Positions 44,980-55,378 are shown, counted from the first letter of the stretch. The stretch is 64,000 nucleotides of DNA from Clostridium ganghwense (GCF_026735165.1 NZ_JAPQES010000001.1:434001-498000); one strand, 5' to 3'. Notes: generated by a model from the sequence alone, not told the origin. Numbers and translations: made by a program.

Positions 44980-45993
44980 TTACATTTCAATTTCAGAAAT
45001 TTTTACTGGTCTACCTTCCTGTATTGACTTTTTAGCTGCCAATCCAATTAATACTGGTTTTAATCCATCTAAAGCATTTACAGGGACTTCTGTATCGTTT
45101 ACAACTGCAGCAATAAATTCTTTAATTTCTTCAGCATAAGCCTGCATATATCTTTCTAAGAAGAAATGTAATGGTTTTTCTGCAGCCACACCTTCTTGAG
45201 TACTAATTACAGCTCTTGAACCTGTATCATTTGTTACTGCAACTGAACCTTTTGAACCAAACACCTCAGCTCTTTGGTCATATCCATAAGCAGCTTGTCT
45301 ACTATTATCTATAACCCCTAAAGCACCATTAGCTAATTTTAATGTAACTATTGCAGTATCTATATCACCAGCTTCTCCTATAGCAGGATCCACTAGTACA
45401 TTACCCATTGCATAAACTTCTTCTACTTCGCTGCCAGATAAGAATCTTATCATATCAAAATCATGAATTGTCATGTCAAGGAACATTCCACCGGAAACCC
45501 TTACATAATCTATTGGAGGAGCTTCTGGATCTCTTGATGTAACTTTTATTATATGTGGAGCTCCTATCTTTCCAGATTGAACAGTTTCTTTTATAGCTCT
45601 AAAATTATGGTCAAATCTTCTATTAAATCCTACTTGATATTTAACTCCTGCTTTTTCAACTTCTCTTAAAACTTCTTTAATTTTTTCAACATCATGGTCA
45701 ATTGGTTTTTCACAGAATATATGTTTTCCTGCTCTTGCGGCTTCAATTGAAATTTGTGAGTGGGTATCTGTTGAAGAACATACAAGTACAGCATCAATTT
45801 CAGTATCATTTAATATTTCTTTGTAATCTTTATAGGTATTTTTAATTCCCATATTTTCTGCCCACTTTGAAATTTCTTCATTCATAAATGGGTCTGCTAT
45901 AGATTTAACTTCAGCATCAACAACATATTTATTTATACTTTCTGCATGAACTTTTCCTATTCTTCCTGCTCCAATAATTCCTAATTTAATCAT
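44980..45993 (-). CDS. iolG: Inositol 2-dehydrogenase
   Basis: About 337 aa. The start is at the ATG at 45991-45993, 6-8 bases after GAGGGGTGG; the longer frame covers that site. It is a Gfo/Idh/MocA oxidoreductase with GIIGAGRIGKVH as NAD-binding loop and EKPIDHD holding the catalytic Lys. It oxidises myo-inositol to 2-keto-myo-inositol, the first step of the pathway. It lies between iolD and iolE, as expected. Confidence 0.92.
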   Translation of the reverse strand: MIKLGIIGAGRIGKVHAESINKYVVDAEVKSIADPFMNEEISKWAENMGIKNTYKDYKEILNDTEIDAVLVCSSTDTHSQISIEAARAGKHIFCEKPIDHDVEKIKEVLREVEKAGVKYQVGFNRRFDHNFRAIKETVQSGKIGAPHIIKVTSRDPEAPPIDYVRVSGGMFLDMTIHDFDMIRFLSGSEVEEVYAMGNVLVDPAIGEAGDIDTAIVTLKLANGALGVIDNSRQAAYGYDQRAEVFGSKGSVAVTNDTGSRAVISTQEGVAAEKPLHFFLERYMQAYAEEIKEFIAAVVNDTEVPVNALDGLKPVLIGLAAKKSIQEGRPVKISEIEM

Positions 45994-46037
45994 AAAATTG
46001 CCACCCCTCATAAAAATTTATTTTTAAATACTTATTA

Positions 46038-47972
46038 TTAATATTTTCTAGCTTTTTCTAAATTAATTTCCTTGTTTTCATAAGCATTTTGTATTTTTTC
46101 ATTTTGTGATACTTCTGCCACTCCAACATGCCACCATGATTCATATCCATTTGTCATTGTCTTAGGTAATATTTTTATATCAATTAATGTTGAAACAGTT
46201 TGTTTTTTAGAATCCTCTACAGCTTGTATTAATTCTTCTATATTTTTTACTGTATACGTTTTAACACCATATCCTTCTGCACTCTTTGCAAAATCTATAT
46301 GCATCAATTTTCCATCTAACTTTCCAGTTTTCTCATTTCTATATCTCAATTCTGTTCCAAAACTGCCCATTCCATTACCCATCTGTAAATTGTTTATGCA
46401 TCCAAAACTAGAGTTATCAAATAATACTATATTTATCTTCTTTCCTTCTTGTACACTTGTCACTAATTCAGAATGAAGCATTAGGTAACTTCCATCTCCA
46501 ACCATTGCATAAACTTCTCTATCTGGAAGCGCTAATTTAACACCTAGAGCACCTGCAACTTCATATCCCATACATGAATAACCATATTCCATATGATATG
46601 TGTTTGGTTTCTTAGGACACCATATTCTTTGTAAGTCTCCTGGCAAACTTCCTGCTGCTCCAACTACTATTGAATTATCATCTATTAATTTATTTAATTC
46701 TCCTAATACTCTTGTTTGAGTTAAGCAAGATCCTGTATCCTTATAAAATTCATCTAAAACTTCATCAAGATGACCAGCTATTTCAGGTTTAAATCCTTTT
46801 TCTTTATATTGTATATTCACTAATCTCTCTAATTCTTTTTCCCATTTTTCTTTAACATCTTTTATCTCATTAGTATACGCCGATATGTATCCTGTTTTTT
46901 CCAAACTTTCTTTTATATTATTTAATGCAACCTTAGCATCTGCTACCACCTTTACAGCATCAAGCTTATAAGCATGAAATTCTGATACATTGATAGTTAA
47001 GAAATCTACATCTGGATTTTGAAATAATCCCTTTGATGCTGTTGTGAAGTCAGTAAATCTTGTACCTACTCCTATAACTAAATCTGCATCTTTTGCTATA
47101 AGATTTGCAGCTAAATTACCAGTAACTCCTATACCACCTAAGTTTAGTGAATGATTCCATTCTACTGCACTTTTTCCTGCTTGAGTTTCTCCAAATGGTA
47201 TATTGAATCTCTCTGCAAAATCCTTTAATGCTTCTGCTGCTTCTGAATATCTTACTCCTCCACCACAGATAATTATTGGTTTCTTCTTTCCTTTTATTAG
47301 TTCAACCGCATCATCAATAGCTTCTTGAGATGCTGGTCTTCTTTCTATTTTATGAATACGTTTTCTGAAAAAATATTCTGGAAAATCATACGCTTCTCCT
47401 TGTACATCCTGAGGAAGAGCAATGGTTACAGCTCCAGTGTTAGCTGGGTCTGTTAATACTCTCATTGCATTTATCATTGCACTCATAAGCTGTTCAGGTC
47501 TATTAATCCTATCCCAATACTTACTAACTGCTCTCAAAGCATCATTAGTAGTTATTGATAAATCGTGATACTGCTCAATTTGTTGTAAAACTGGATCTGG
47601 TTGTCTTGTTGCAAAAGTATCGCCTGGCAACAATAGAACTGGAATGTTATTGGCAGACGCTGTTGCAGCTGCTGTTACCATGTTTGCTGCTCCAGGGCCA
47701 ACCGATGAAGTACATGCACAAATTTGTTTTCTGTGTTTTTGTTTTGCAAAAGCAACCGCTGCTTGAGTCATTCCCTGCTCATTACAACCTTTATATACTT
47801 CTAAATCACCGGGATTTTCTTCTAAAGCTTGTCCTAAACCTACAACGTTACCATGACCAAAAATGGTGAATATACCCTTTACAAACTTTTCTTGTTTCCT
47901 ATCAAATTCAACATATTGTTGATTCAGAAATCTTACCAACGCTTGTGCTGTAGTCAATCTTATTGTTTTCAC
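46038..47972 (-). CDS. iolD: Trihydroxycyclohexane-1,2-dione hydrolase (ThDP enzyme)
   Basis: About 644 aa. The GTG at 47970-47972 is chosen as start: GGAGGGG precedes it by 6 bases. It is a thiamine-diphosphate enzyme of the acetolactate synthase fold. The N-terminal Glu region ([20 protein letters not shown]), the ThDP-binding [15 protein letters not shown] with [11 protein letters not shown], and a middle domain are all intact. It opens the inositol ring to give 5-deoxy-glucuronate. It lies 65 bp before iolG and 19 bp after iolB. Confidence 0.93.
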   Translation of the reverse strand: MKTIRLTTAQALVRFLNQQYVEFDRKQEKFVKGIFTIFGHGNVVGLGQALEENPGDLEVYKGCNEQGMTQAAVAFAKQKHRKQICACTSSVGPGAANMVTAAATASANNIPVLLLPGDTFATRQPDPVLQQIEQYHDLSITTNDALRAVSKYWDRINRPEQLMSAMINAMRVLTDPANTGAVTIALPQDVQGEAYDFPEYFFRKRIHKIERRPASQEAIDDAVELIKGKKKPIIICGGGVRYSEAAEALKDFAERFNIPFGETQAGKSAVEWNHSLNLGGIGVTGNLAANLIAKDADLVIGVGTRFTDFTTASKGLFQNPDVDFLTINVSEFHAYKLDAVKVVADAKVALNNIKESLEKTGYISAYTNEIKDVKEKWEKELERLVNIQYKEKGFKPEIAGHLDEVLDEFYKDTGSCLTQTRVLGELNKLIDDNSIVVGAAGSLPGDLQRIWCPKKPNTYHMEYGYSCMGYEVAGALGVKLALPDREVYAMVGDGSYLMLHSELVTSVQEGKKINIVLFDNSSFGCINNLQMGNGMGSFGTELRYRNEKTGKLDGKLMHIDFAKSAEGYGVKTYTVKNIEELIQAVEDSKKQTVSTLIDIKILPKTMTNGYESWWHVGVAEVSQNEKIQNAYENKEINLEKARKY

Positions 47973-47991
47973 CTTTCTCCCCTCCATTTTT

Positions 47992-48780
47992 CTATTTATC
48001 TGGCCATATTTTAGCATCAGGATCTAATAACCATTTATGCTCATCTAAATTTATTCTATCCGTCCAAGGATTGTTGTCTAAGTGTCTTATCATCCAGCAG
48101 TAGTACATAGCATAACCTGGAGCTGCTATTTGAGGATGAACAAGTCCTCCCGGAATTGCTGATATACTGTTATTCGTAATCTTGTATACATTATCACCTA
48201 TTATTGAACATCCGAATCCTTGTGGTTTATTAAATTTGTAATAATATACTTCTGGCTGTGGGTGGTGATGTGGTATATAACTTGACCACTTTCCAGGGAA
48301 GTTGATGACTTCTCCCATTACTAAATTTGAATAAGGTGCATTTGAGTAATCAAAAACTGTACGAACTACTCTTCTAGCAGTATCATTCCAAACTCCTTCT
48401 CCAAATATGTCACTTCTGCAGTCTTCTGGTGAATATAACTTGCATTCAAATTCTTTTTCATTATCTGTTTTTTGAATCAAGACTTCTGCTTCCGAAATTG
48501 ATGTAATCTTTACTTCTACATTTTTAGGGATATGTAAGCACCAAGGGTTTTCATCAAAGACTGAATTTCTTTTCATTGTCTTTTTATTTCCTTGCCATTC
48601 TAATGTCACTTCACCATCTACTAATAAAAAAGCACTTTCCTTTTCAGAATCAAAACATACTTCTTCTTGTGCTGATTTCATTTTATATATACCAATATCC
48701 ATCATCATATTGCTGTGTTTACTATCTATTTGTGTTAAAGTATTATATCCTTCTTTTAATTCACCAAATCTTTCAATCAC
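47992..48780 (-). CDS. iolB: 5-Deoxy-glucuronate isomerase
   Basis: 262 aa, GTG start behind GGGGG. It is a bicupin: [13 protein letters not shown] supplies the metal-binding histidines and glutamate, and [23 protein letters not shown] the last His. It isomerises 5-deoxy-glucuronate to 2-deoxy-5-keto-gluconate. Between iolC and iolD in the operon. Confidence 0.93.
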   Translation of the reverse strand: MIERFGELKEGYNTLTQIDSKHSNMMMDIGIYKMKSAQEEVCFDSEKESAFLLVDGEVTLEWQGNKKTMKRNSVFDENPWCLHIPKNVEVKITSISEAEVLIQKTDNEKEFECKLYSPEDCRSDIFGEGVWNDTARRVVRTVFDYSNAPYSNLVMGEVINFPGKWSSYIPHHHPQPEVYYYKFNKPQGFGCSIIGDNVYKITNNSISAIPGGLVHPQIAAPGYAMYYCWMIRHLDNNPWTDRINLDEHKWLLDPDAKIWPDK

Positions 48781-48813
48781 CTGTTGTTCCCCCTTTATTC
48801 CAGTAGCTATAGT

Positions 48814-49833
48814 TTAGCCTCTAGCTACCATTTCACCATATTCTTCTTTTTTCTTACAGATAAATTCTTTTACCTCATTTACAGTCGGCATAGCATCTGA
48901 ACAGTTATGGCTTGCAACTAACATTGCTGCTGATGCACTACCAAATTCTAGAGCATCAATTATTTCCCATCCTTCCATTAATCCATAAATAAATGCTGAA
49001 GCATAAGCATCTCCGCCTCCAAAAGATTTTAATAGTTTTACTGGGAATGGTTTAATTTTAAATGCTTGACCATCTTCTATATATGCTGTTGATCCTTCTT
49101 TACCATGTTTAATAACAACTATCTTGTTTCCATATCCTATCCATCTATCTGCTGTTTCTCTGTCAGTGCTTCCTTCTGGTTTTATTAATCTTTCCATTAA
49201 ATCGAATTCTTCTCTTGAACCCATTACCATGTCACTCATTTTACATGCCATTGAATAGTAAATAGCAATCTCTTCTTTTGATTTCCATGTATACTCTCTA
49301 TAATCCACATCAAAAATTACTACTGTACCATGCTTTTTAGCATATTCTATTGCCATAAAACAAGCTTCTCTTGAAGGACTTGCAGATAATGCTGTACCTG
49401 ATACAACGATTGCTTTTGCATTTTTTATATATTCTTCATTTATATCTTCAGGTGATAAGTTCAAATCTGCAATACCATTTCTATACATTAATATTGTGCT
49501 TTCAGTAGGGCTTAAAATTTCAGTAAATGTCAAGCCTAATGATTCACCATTCTTAGCTGTAACAATATTAGAAGTATCTATACCATGTTTTTCAAAATAT
49601 TGTGTTACAAAACGTCCAAATTGGTCATCAGAAACCATTCCAATAAAGCCTACTTTTTTTCCTAATCTAGCCATTCCTGTAGCTATATTAGCAGGAGATC
49701 CTCCTACATATTTTGTAAATGTTCTACTTTCTTCTAATGGTTTGTAAATATCATTTGGGTTAAAATCTATAGCTACTCTTCCAATACAAATTATGTCCAT
49801 CTTTTTTGTATTATCAAAATTCATATTAATCAT
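48814..49833 (-). CDS. iolC: 5-Dehydro-2-deoxygluconokinase
   Basis: About 339 aa, start at the ATG at 49831-49833 after AAGGAGG. It is a PfkB/ribokinase-type sugar kinase: GGSPANIATGMARLG near the N-terminus and FGGGDAYASAFIYGLM with the catalytic Asp near the C-terminus. It phosphorylates 2-deoxy-5-keto-gluconate for cleavage by IolJ. It lies 27 bp from iolJ. Confidence 0.93.
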   Translation of the reverse strand: MINMNFDNTKKMDIICIGRVAIDFNPNDIYKPLEESRTFTKYVGGSPANIATGMARLGKKVGFIGMVSDDQFGRFVTQYFEKHGIDTSNIVTAKNGESLGLTFTEILSPTESTILMYRNGIADLNLSPEDINEEYIKNAKAIVVSGTALSASPSREACFMAIEYAKKHGTVVIFDVDYREYTWKSKEEIAIYYSMACKMSDMVMGSREEFDLMERLIKPEGSTDRETADRWIGYGNKIVVIKHGKEGSTAYIEDGQAFKIKPFPVKLLKSFGGGDAYASAFIYGLMEGWEIIDALEFGSASAAMLVASHNCSDAMPTVNEVKEFICKKKEEYGEMVARG

Positions 49834-49860
49834 CTTAATTGCCTCCTTCGCCATTTACTA

Positions 49861-50700
49861 TTACTTATAGCTTTTAAAAATATTTATATGGTTTTTTACA
49901 TTTTCATAAGCGGCTTCAATCACCTTATTGTGATAAGTAAAATAATCTACAGAATGAGAATTTTCTAACAATTCATCCACTCTTGTAACTACATTGTTAA
50001 GTGTAGATGTAGCAATGTTAATCTTTTTTATTCCGTATTTTATACATTTTTTAAATTCCTCTGGTTTAATACCAGATCCTCCATGTAATACTAACGGAAT
50101 CTCTACTGCATTGTTAATTTCTTTTAGTCTTTCAAACTGTAAATTTGGCGTTTCTTTATAAACTCCATGTGCATTTCCTATCGCTACTGCTAAGGCATCA
50201 ACTTTAGTTTCTTCATAAAAGCGTTCTGCATCTTCCACTCTTGTAATTAACATATTAATGTCTTCAGAACCATCTTCACTTCCTCCAACTCTGCCTATTT
50301 CAGCTTCTACACAAGCATCATACTTTTTAGCTAATTCTAATACTTTATTTGTTTTTTCTATATTTTCATCTAGTGGTAAATGAGAACCATCAAACATTAC
50401 TGAAGTAAACCCTAAATCTAGTGCTTGTTTTATAGTTTCAATACTTACCCCATGATCTAAGTGAACAGCTACTGGTACTTTTGCATTTTTAGCTGCTTCA
50501 ATCATTACAGGACCAATCAAATTAAGTGGAGAATGCTTTAAACGAACTTCTGCAATTTGTAATATTATTGGGAAATTTAATTGTTCAGCAGCTTTAACTG
50601 TCCCCATAATCATTTCCATATTTGCAATACTGAATGCACCTATCCCATAATCTGATTTATCTGCTTTTTTCAAAAGTTCTTTCATACTTACTAATGACAT
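49861..50700 (-). CDS. iolJ: Class II aldolase, 6-phospho-5-dehydro-2-deoxy-gluconate type
   Basis: About 279 aa. The ATG at 50698-50700 is best, as GAAGGTG is 6 bases upstream. It is a class II zinc aldolase of the fructose-bisphosphate type: VAVHLDHGVS, VEAEIGRVGG, AIGNAHGVYKE, LHGGSGI and INIATS match the zinc and phosphate sites. In the iol operon it cleaves the phosphorylated ketogluconate to dihydroxyacetone phosphate and malonate semialdehyde. Fructose-bisphosphate activity cannot be excluded by sequence. Confidence 0.88.
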   Translation of the reverse strand: MSLVSMKELLKKADKSDYGIGAFSIANMEMIMGTVKAAEQLNFPIILQIAEVRLKHSPLNLIGPVMIEAAKNAKVPVAVHLDHGVSIETIKQALDLGFTSVMFDGSHLPLDENIEKTNKVLELAKKYDACVEAEIGRVGGSEDGSEDINMLITRVEDAERFYEETKVDALAVAIGNAHGVYKETPNLQFERLKEINNAVEIPLVLHGGSGIKPEEFKKCIKYGIKKINIATSTLNNVVTRVDELLENSHSVDYFTYHNKVIEAAYENVKNHINIFKSYK

Positions 50701-50712
50701 ACATTTCACCTT

Positions 50713-51867
50713 CTAACCCCATATTTTTTTATAGATATTTGCAATATCTTGTTTTTCAGGTTGTTTTATGGTATTAGCAGGACTGCCACTAGCCAATGCA
50801 TCTTCTGACATTTTGTCTATATTTTCGAAAAATTCTGCACGTTCTATGCCGTATTCTTCCAGATTAGGTATATTTATATCATAACATATTTTTTTTATTT
50901 CTGACACTAGCTCTTTAGCCGCCTCTATATCAGACATATTATTCTTATAAATCCCTATTGTTTTTGCAATATTTGCAAAACGTTCTGGTGCTCCTTCAAC
51001 TGCAAAATTCAAACATTCAACAAAAAGCATTGCATTTGCTAGTCCATGTGGAACATGGAATAATGCCCCTATAGGTCTGCTCATACCGTGAATAAGTGTA
51101 ACTGATGAATTATTAAAAGCTATTCCTGCTTCTAGTGCTCCAAGTGCTAATTCATTTCTAGCTTCAAAATCTTTTCCATCATTATATGCTTTTCTTAAAT
51201 TGTTAAAAATACGTTTTATAGCGGATAATGCAAATGTATCTGATAATGGTTGTGCAACTCTAGACGTGTATGATTCAACTGCATGAGTTAATGCATCAAT
51301 TCCTGTTGCAGCAGTTACATTAGGTGGTGCTGTCATTGTTAATTCTGCATCAATTACAGCTAATATAGGAATTAAGATAGGTCCTTTTAATAACATTTTC
51401 ACATTATTTTTTGTGTCTGATATTATTGTAAACTGTGTCGCTTCTGAACCAGTTCCCGCAGTAGTAGGTACTGCAACAAGTGGTGGTGTAGGATTCTTGA
51501 TAACTTTGCCCATATAATCAGTGATATGTCCTGGATTTGTAATCATTGCACCAATTGCTTTCATTGCATCAATTGGGCTTCCTCCACCTATTCCAATTAA
51601 AAAATCACATTTATTATTTTTATATAATTCTATTCCTCTCTCAACTATTGTATCTGTTGGTTCGCAATTAACATCACTATAAATTTCATATTTTACTCCA
51701 ACATTATCTAATACATTTGTTACTTTAGATACATTTCCAATGTTGACCATGATGTTGTCCGTTACAATCAAAGCTCTTGTACCCAATTCTTTTATATAAG
51801 TTCCAGCTTCTTGTATAGCTCCTTTACCAGAGATTATATTTTTCGGAATTAAAAATTTGTGTGCCAC
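50713..51867 (-). CDS. Iron-containing alcohol dehydrogenase
   Basis: About 384 aa, GTG start at 51865-51867 behind GGGGGG. Group III family marks: GGGSPIDAMKAIG, TTAGTGSEATQF, GIDALTHAVESY and the metal-binding HGMSRPIGALFHVPHGLAN. It is the first gene of the iol operon, 12 bp before iolJ. It is a good candidate to reduce malonate semialdehyde to 3-hydroxypropionate with NADH. An unrelated aldehyde substrate is possible. Confidence 0.85.
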   Translation of the reverse strand: MAHKFLIPKNIISGKGAIQEAGTYIKELGTRALIVTDNIMVNIGNVSKVTNVLDNVGVKYEIYSDVNCEPTDTIVERGIELYKNNKCDFLIGIGGGSPIDAMKAIGAMITNPGHITDYMGKVIKNPTPPLVAVPTTAGTGSEATQFTIISDTKNNVKMLLKGPILIPILAVIDAELTMTAPPNVTAATGIDALTHAVESYTSRVAQPLSDTFALSAIKRIFNNLRKAYNDGKDFEARNELALGALEAGIAFNNSSVTLIHGMSRPIGALFHVPHGLANAMLFVECLNFAVEGAPERFANIAKTIGIYKNNMSDIEAAKELVSEIKKICYDINIPNLEEYGIERAEFFENIDKMSEDALASGSPANTIKQPEKQDIANIYKKIWG

Positions 51868-52041
51868 TAGGCATCCCCCCATATATTAATAATCTCCCAA
51901 AACTTTATCATGTTTTGAGTAAGTTTTGTGTACTTGTTTTCGTTGTTTGATTAAATTCTACCTCCGTTTTTTGCCTTTGTCAATCATTTTTTATATCTTT
52001 TATTATTTTTTCTAAAATTTGGTTTAGTTTTTATTTATATA

Positions 52042-52070
52042 TTGATTACATTTTGGTTATCTTTTGATTA
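52042..52070 (-). promoter_or_regulatory. Three phased IolR-type boxes
   Basis: TTGATTA, TTGGTTA and TTGATTA start at 52042, 52053 and 52064, exactly 11 bp apart. On the minus strand the first one met, TAATCAAAAGA, fits the Bacillus IolR half-site WRAYCAADARD and the others are near matches. They lie in the gene-free gap between the divergent ADH-iolJ operon and iolR (51868-52193), so they can repress both. Confidence 0.65.
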
Positions 52071-52193
52071 TATTTTTGTATTTAACTTGTAATTTTCAAG
52101 TCTCTCTTATATAATATTTAGTATAATATAAAATTTGACGTTTATATTTTGATGTATTTTAAAACATAAATTAAAAACTTGGGAGGATAAAAA

Positions 52194-52961
52194 TTGAAAT
52201 CTCATAGAATACAAGAAATTGAAAATTATATAATACAGCATGAAAATGTTTCACTAAATACATTATGTTCCGTTTTTGATGTTTCAAAAAATACTATAAG
52301 AAGAGATATTTCAGAACTTGAGAAAAAAGGTAGCATAAAAAAAGTATATGGAGGAGTTACCATAAAAAATAAAGCTAAAAAAGACACCGTTCCATTTGCA
52401 GAAAGAGAAATTAAAAATAAGTCTGAAAAACAAATCATTGCTGAAATTGCTAGTAACTTAGTAAATGATGGAGATATAATTTTTATTGATTCTGGTACAA
52501 CCACTATGCATATGGTACCTTTTTTAGCAGATAAAAAAAACTTAACTATAATAACTAATAATCTCAACGTTTTGATCAGTTCTCTAATGTATCCTAATCT
52601 TAACGTATTATCACCAGGAGGAACATTATTTAGACAAACTAATTCACTCATAGGAATTGAAGCTGTGAATTTTTTAAGAAATTATAATATTTGCAAAGCT
52701 TTCATGGCTACTACTGGGATTTCTATTTCAAAAGGTGTTACTAATTCATCATCTATTGAATATCAAATAAAGAAGACAGTTGTAGAAAAAAGTGATGAAG
52801 TAATCATTTTAGCTGACAGTTCAAAATTTGACATTACCTCCTTAATGACATACTGCCAATTAGAAGAAATAGATGCTTTGATTACAGATAAACTTCCACC
52901 TAAACCTTTTGAAACTTCCTTTAAAGAAAAAAATGTAGAATTGTTAATTCCCACTGATTAA
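52194..52961 (+). CDS. iolR: DeoR-family transcriptional repressor of the iol operon
   Basis: 255 aa, TTG start behind GGGAGGAT. The DeoR helix-turn-helix is near the N-terminus (VSLNTLCSVFDVSKNTIRRDISELEKKGSIKKVYGG), and the C-terminal sugar-phosphate-binding half has FIDSGTTTMHM, TNNLNVL and ILADSSKF. It is divergent from the inositol operon with three candidate operator boxes between them. In Bacillus the inducer is phosphorylated ketodeoxygluconate; the same is likely here. It ends before a palindromic terminator. Confidence 0.88.
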   Translation: MKSHRIQEIENYIIQHENVSLNTLCSVFDVSKNTIRRDISELEKKGSIKKVYGGVTIKNKAKKDTVPFAEREIKNKSEKQIIAEIASNLVNDGDIIFIDSGTTTMHMVPFLADKKNLTIITNNLNVLISSLMYPNLNVLSPGGTLFRQTNSLIGIEAVNFLRNYNICKAFMATTGISISKGVTNSSSIEYQIKKTVVEKSDEVIILADSSKFDITSLMTYCQLEEIDALITDKLPPKPFETSFKEKNVELLIPTD

Positions 52962-52968
52962 AAATAGC

Positions 52969-53014
52969 AAAAACTTCCTAAGAATTTTTATTCTAAAATT
53001 CTTAGGAAGTTTTA
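52969..53014. repeat. Palindromic terminator-like repeat (copy 8, closest to consensus)
   Basis: 19-bp perfect arms AAAACTTCCTAAGAATTTT and AAAATTCTTAGGAAGTTTT around TATTCT. Between iolR and the convergent azoreductase gene. This copy best shows the family consensus. Confidence 0.88.
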
Positions 53015-53046
53015 TTCTTTATATTTTATACTTTGGCTCTATTAAT

Positions 53047-53712
53047 TTATATTTGTAACAACGGTTCTCTAGAAAGTTTTTCAACTACCTTATCAATATC
53101 ATCATATGCTCTACTGATAGCTTCATCTTTACCAACATCCTCCATGTCTACACCCTGAACAAGTATTTTTTCAAACTTACTTATGCCCAAAAACTTGAAT
53201 ATGTCATGAAAATAATCAACTCCATGATTAAAGTTACCACTAAAAAGCTTTGGATAAACCCCACCTGAAGATTGAACATAAACCATATCTCTTTCTTTAT
53301 CATTCAGAAGTCCTGTTACCTCTTCTTGAGATATCTTAATTACCTTATTATTAAGTACGATACAATCTACATATCTTTTAAGCCTTGCAGGAAAGCTTAC
53401 ACTCCACATTGGTGCAGCAACCACATAGGTATCTGCACTTAGAAACTGATCACATAGTACATTGATTCTATCTACTGCTCTTTTATCCTCTTCTGATAAA
53501 GCATCATATTCAGCCCCTGAAACAGTCTCTGCTCTATTTTTGAATAATTTATGATTCACCTCAGGTATATCTTCATTATAAAGATCAAGTTCTTCTACAA
53601 CATAATCTGTATTTTTAGCAAGGAAGTGATTTACAAATTTTCTTCCTACGGTCTTACTGGTAGACATTTCTTCCGGTTTTGAGTTAACTGTGATATATAA
53701 TAGTTTTTTCAA
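53047..53712 (-). CDS. azoR: FMN-dependent NADH-azoreductase
   Basis: About 221 aa, TTG start (53710-53712) with GGAGGTG 8 bases before it. It is a flavodoxin-like quinone/azo reductase: ITVNSKPEEMSTSKT for the FMN phosphate site, APMWSVSFPARLKRYVD for the flavin ring and QSSGGVY for the third loop. It reduces quinones and azo bonds with NADH. It is a single gene. Confidence 0.88.
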   Translation of the reverse strand: MKKLLYITVNSKPEEMSTSKTVGRKFVNHFLAKNTDYVVEELDLYNEDIPEVNHKLFKNRAETVSGAEYDALSEEDKRAVDRINVLCDQFLSADTYVVAAPMWSVSFPARLKRYVDCIVLNNKVIKISQEEVTGLLNDKERDMVYVQSSGGVYPKLFSGNFNHGVDYFHDIFKFLGISKFEKILVQGVDMEDVGKDEAISRAYDDIDKVVEKLSREPLLQI

Positions 53713-53804
53713 CTTAAGCACCTCCAAATCTATAGTTATTTTTAACTTAATGTCTTAATTTATACGACAATATAAACCTGGAATTTTAAGATTAAAAACT
53801 ATTC

Positions 53805-54062
53805 TTATAAACTATTAACATAATCTAACATTTCATCCAAACTTGGAGTACTATACATAGCATCTACTCCGCCACCATGATAGTACAATGCAAATCTTGA
53901 TGAATTCAGATAAAATATATGATAGTTTCTATCCTCTACAATTCTATGACCCAAACATGTTTCTGAACTGTCAACTAATTTTTCTATTCTCTTATCTCCT
54001 GCTTTTATTCCTTTTTCACCTTCTAATTCTTCAAAACGATCATAAAATTCAAATTTACTCAT
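53805..54062 (-). CDS. Small uncharacterised protein (85 aa)
   Basis: 85 aa, family not recognised, acidic N-terminal helix followed by a strand-rich part (YHIFYLNSSRFALYYHGGGVDAMY). It starts at ATG behind GAGGTGATAT and ends about 90 bp before the azoreductase start. The good ribosome site and codon pattern support a real gene. No function can be proposed. Confidence 0.6.
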   Translation of the reverse strand: MSKFEFYDRFEELEGEKGIKAGDKRIEKLVDSSETCLGHRIVEDRNYHIFYLNSSRFALYYHGGGVDAMYSTPSLDEMLDYVNSL

Positions 54063-54139
54063 AACATATCACCTCAATTTCCATTGTATACATAATATTA
54101 TGTGATAAAATTGTTTACTTTAATCAAATTGAATAAATA

Positions 54140-55291
54140 TTATTTCAAAGTTATTATATATGCTGACTCAATCCATTCATCACTACCATCTTTAGATTCA
54201 TTTCTGTTAACAATCATTTTTTTACCAGATGGACTCCACTTAATACCGTCTCCATTTACTCTATAATCTACTGATATTTGATAACTTTTTTGTGTATCAA
54301 TATCTGTAACAAACACTCCTTGTTCTTTTTGTACAGCATTATCTTTCACTACTGAATACGCAATTTTCTTCTGATCTGGTGACCAACTTGTGTCAGATAT
54401 TCTACCTTCATCAACTATTACAACTTCATTTTTTCCTTCTAAATCTGTTAAAATTAAAGAATGTTTATCTTTTTCAACTTCTCTAACAATAGCAAATTGA
54501 TTTTTATTTGGTGATAATTCAAAATCTAAAGCATTCTCTTTAATGACTTTCTTTTCCTTTGTCTTTATATCATAAGAAACTATTTTTTTATCATAAGTCA
54601 CATAATATAATTTATCTCCTACTTTTACAACATAATATATCATATTTTCCCAAAACTCCACTTTTGGATTATATTTCTCAATTTCTTGAATAATAGATGA
54701 TTTACCATTTATATTCCCTAAATAAACTCCACTTGCTTTATAAGGCATAATAACTTGTTCATTACCTATCCACTTAGTGCATATCATATCTGACCCATAG
54801 GGTTCTTGTATTTGCAATTTTTTATTACCTTTCACATCAATGATATACCCCATTTCATTACCTAATTTCTTGTTTTCAAAAATATTTACATACATAATAT
54901 GCTTCTTATCTGGTGAAATACCTATAAAATCTACATCTTGTGATTTATCAACAAGGCACTTTTCTTCTTTAGATTGAAGATTAAAAGAATATAAATTTCT
55001 GATATTATGCACTCCTATACCTGTATCAATAGGTTTTAACTCTTTATTTTCTTTTGTAAATAATATTTTATTATCATCAATCCACTCTTCTCCTCGTATT
55101 CCTTCCAAGCTCTCTATTTTGTCCACGGTAACCTCACCACTAATATCCTCATTATTATTGGCCTTTACTACAATAGTCTTATCTGATTTTTCAATTACTT
55201 GACGTCCTTCTTTATTTTGAGAACCACAAGCAGTAAATGAGCTAATACACATAACAGCTATAATTCCTAAAATCATTTTTCTTTTTATCAT
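54140..55291 (-). CDS. Propeller-type lipoprotein (TolB-like repeats)
   Basis: About 383 aa. The start at the ATG at 55289-55291 follows GGGAGGGA. The signal peptide ends CISSFTACGS, a lipobox. The following sequence has blade-like repeats, each ending DKK/PDKKKIAYS-style turns, for example GISPDKKHIMYVN and SWSPDQKKIAYSV, as in TolB/WD40-like beta-propellers. It is outside the membrane and of unknown ligand. It is directly downstream of the kinase gene (gap 87 bp), so it may belong to the same response. Confidence 0.72.
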   Translation of the reverse strand: MIKRKMILGIIAVMCISSFTACGSQNKEGRQVIEKSDKTIVVKANNNEDISGEVTVDKIESLEGIRGEEWIDDNKILFTKENKELKPIDTGIGVHNIRNLYSFNLQSKEEKCLVDKSQDVDFIGISPDKKHIMYVNIFENKKLGNEMGYIIDVKGNKKLQIQEPYGSDMICTKWIGNEQVIMPYKASGVYLGNINGKSSIIQEIEKYNPKVEFWENMIYYVVKVGDKLYYVTYDKKIVSYDIKTKEKKVIKENALDFELSPNKNQFAIVREVEKDKHSLILTDLEGKNEVVIVDEGRISDTSWSPDQKKIAYSVVKDNAVQKEQGVFVTDIDTQKSYQISVDYRVNGDGIKWSPSGKKMIVNRNESKDGSDEWIESAYIITLK

Positions 55292-55378
55292 AATAAGTTC
55301 CCTCCCACTTTTTATGAGGTTATTATACAAAACTTATATTTCTGAAATATATCTATTTGTTTCGAAATTGTAAACTTT

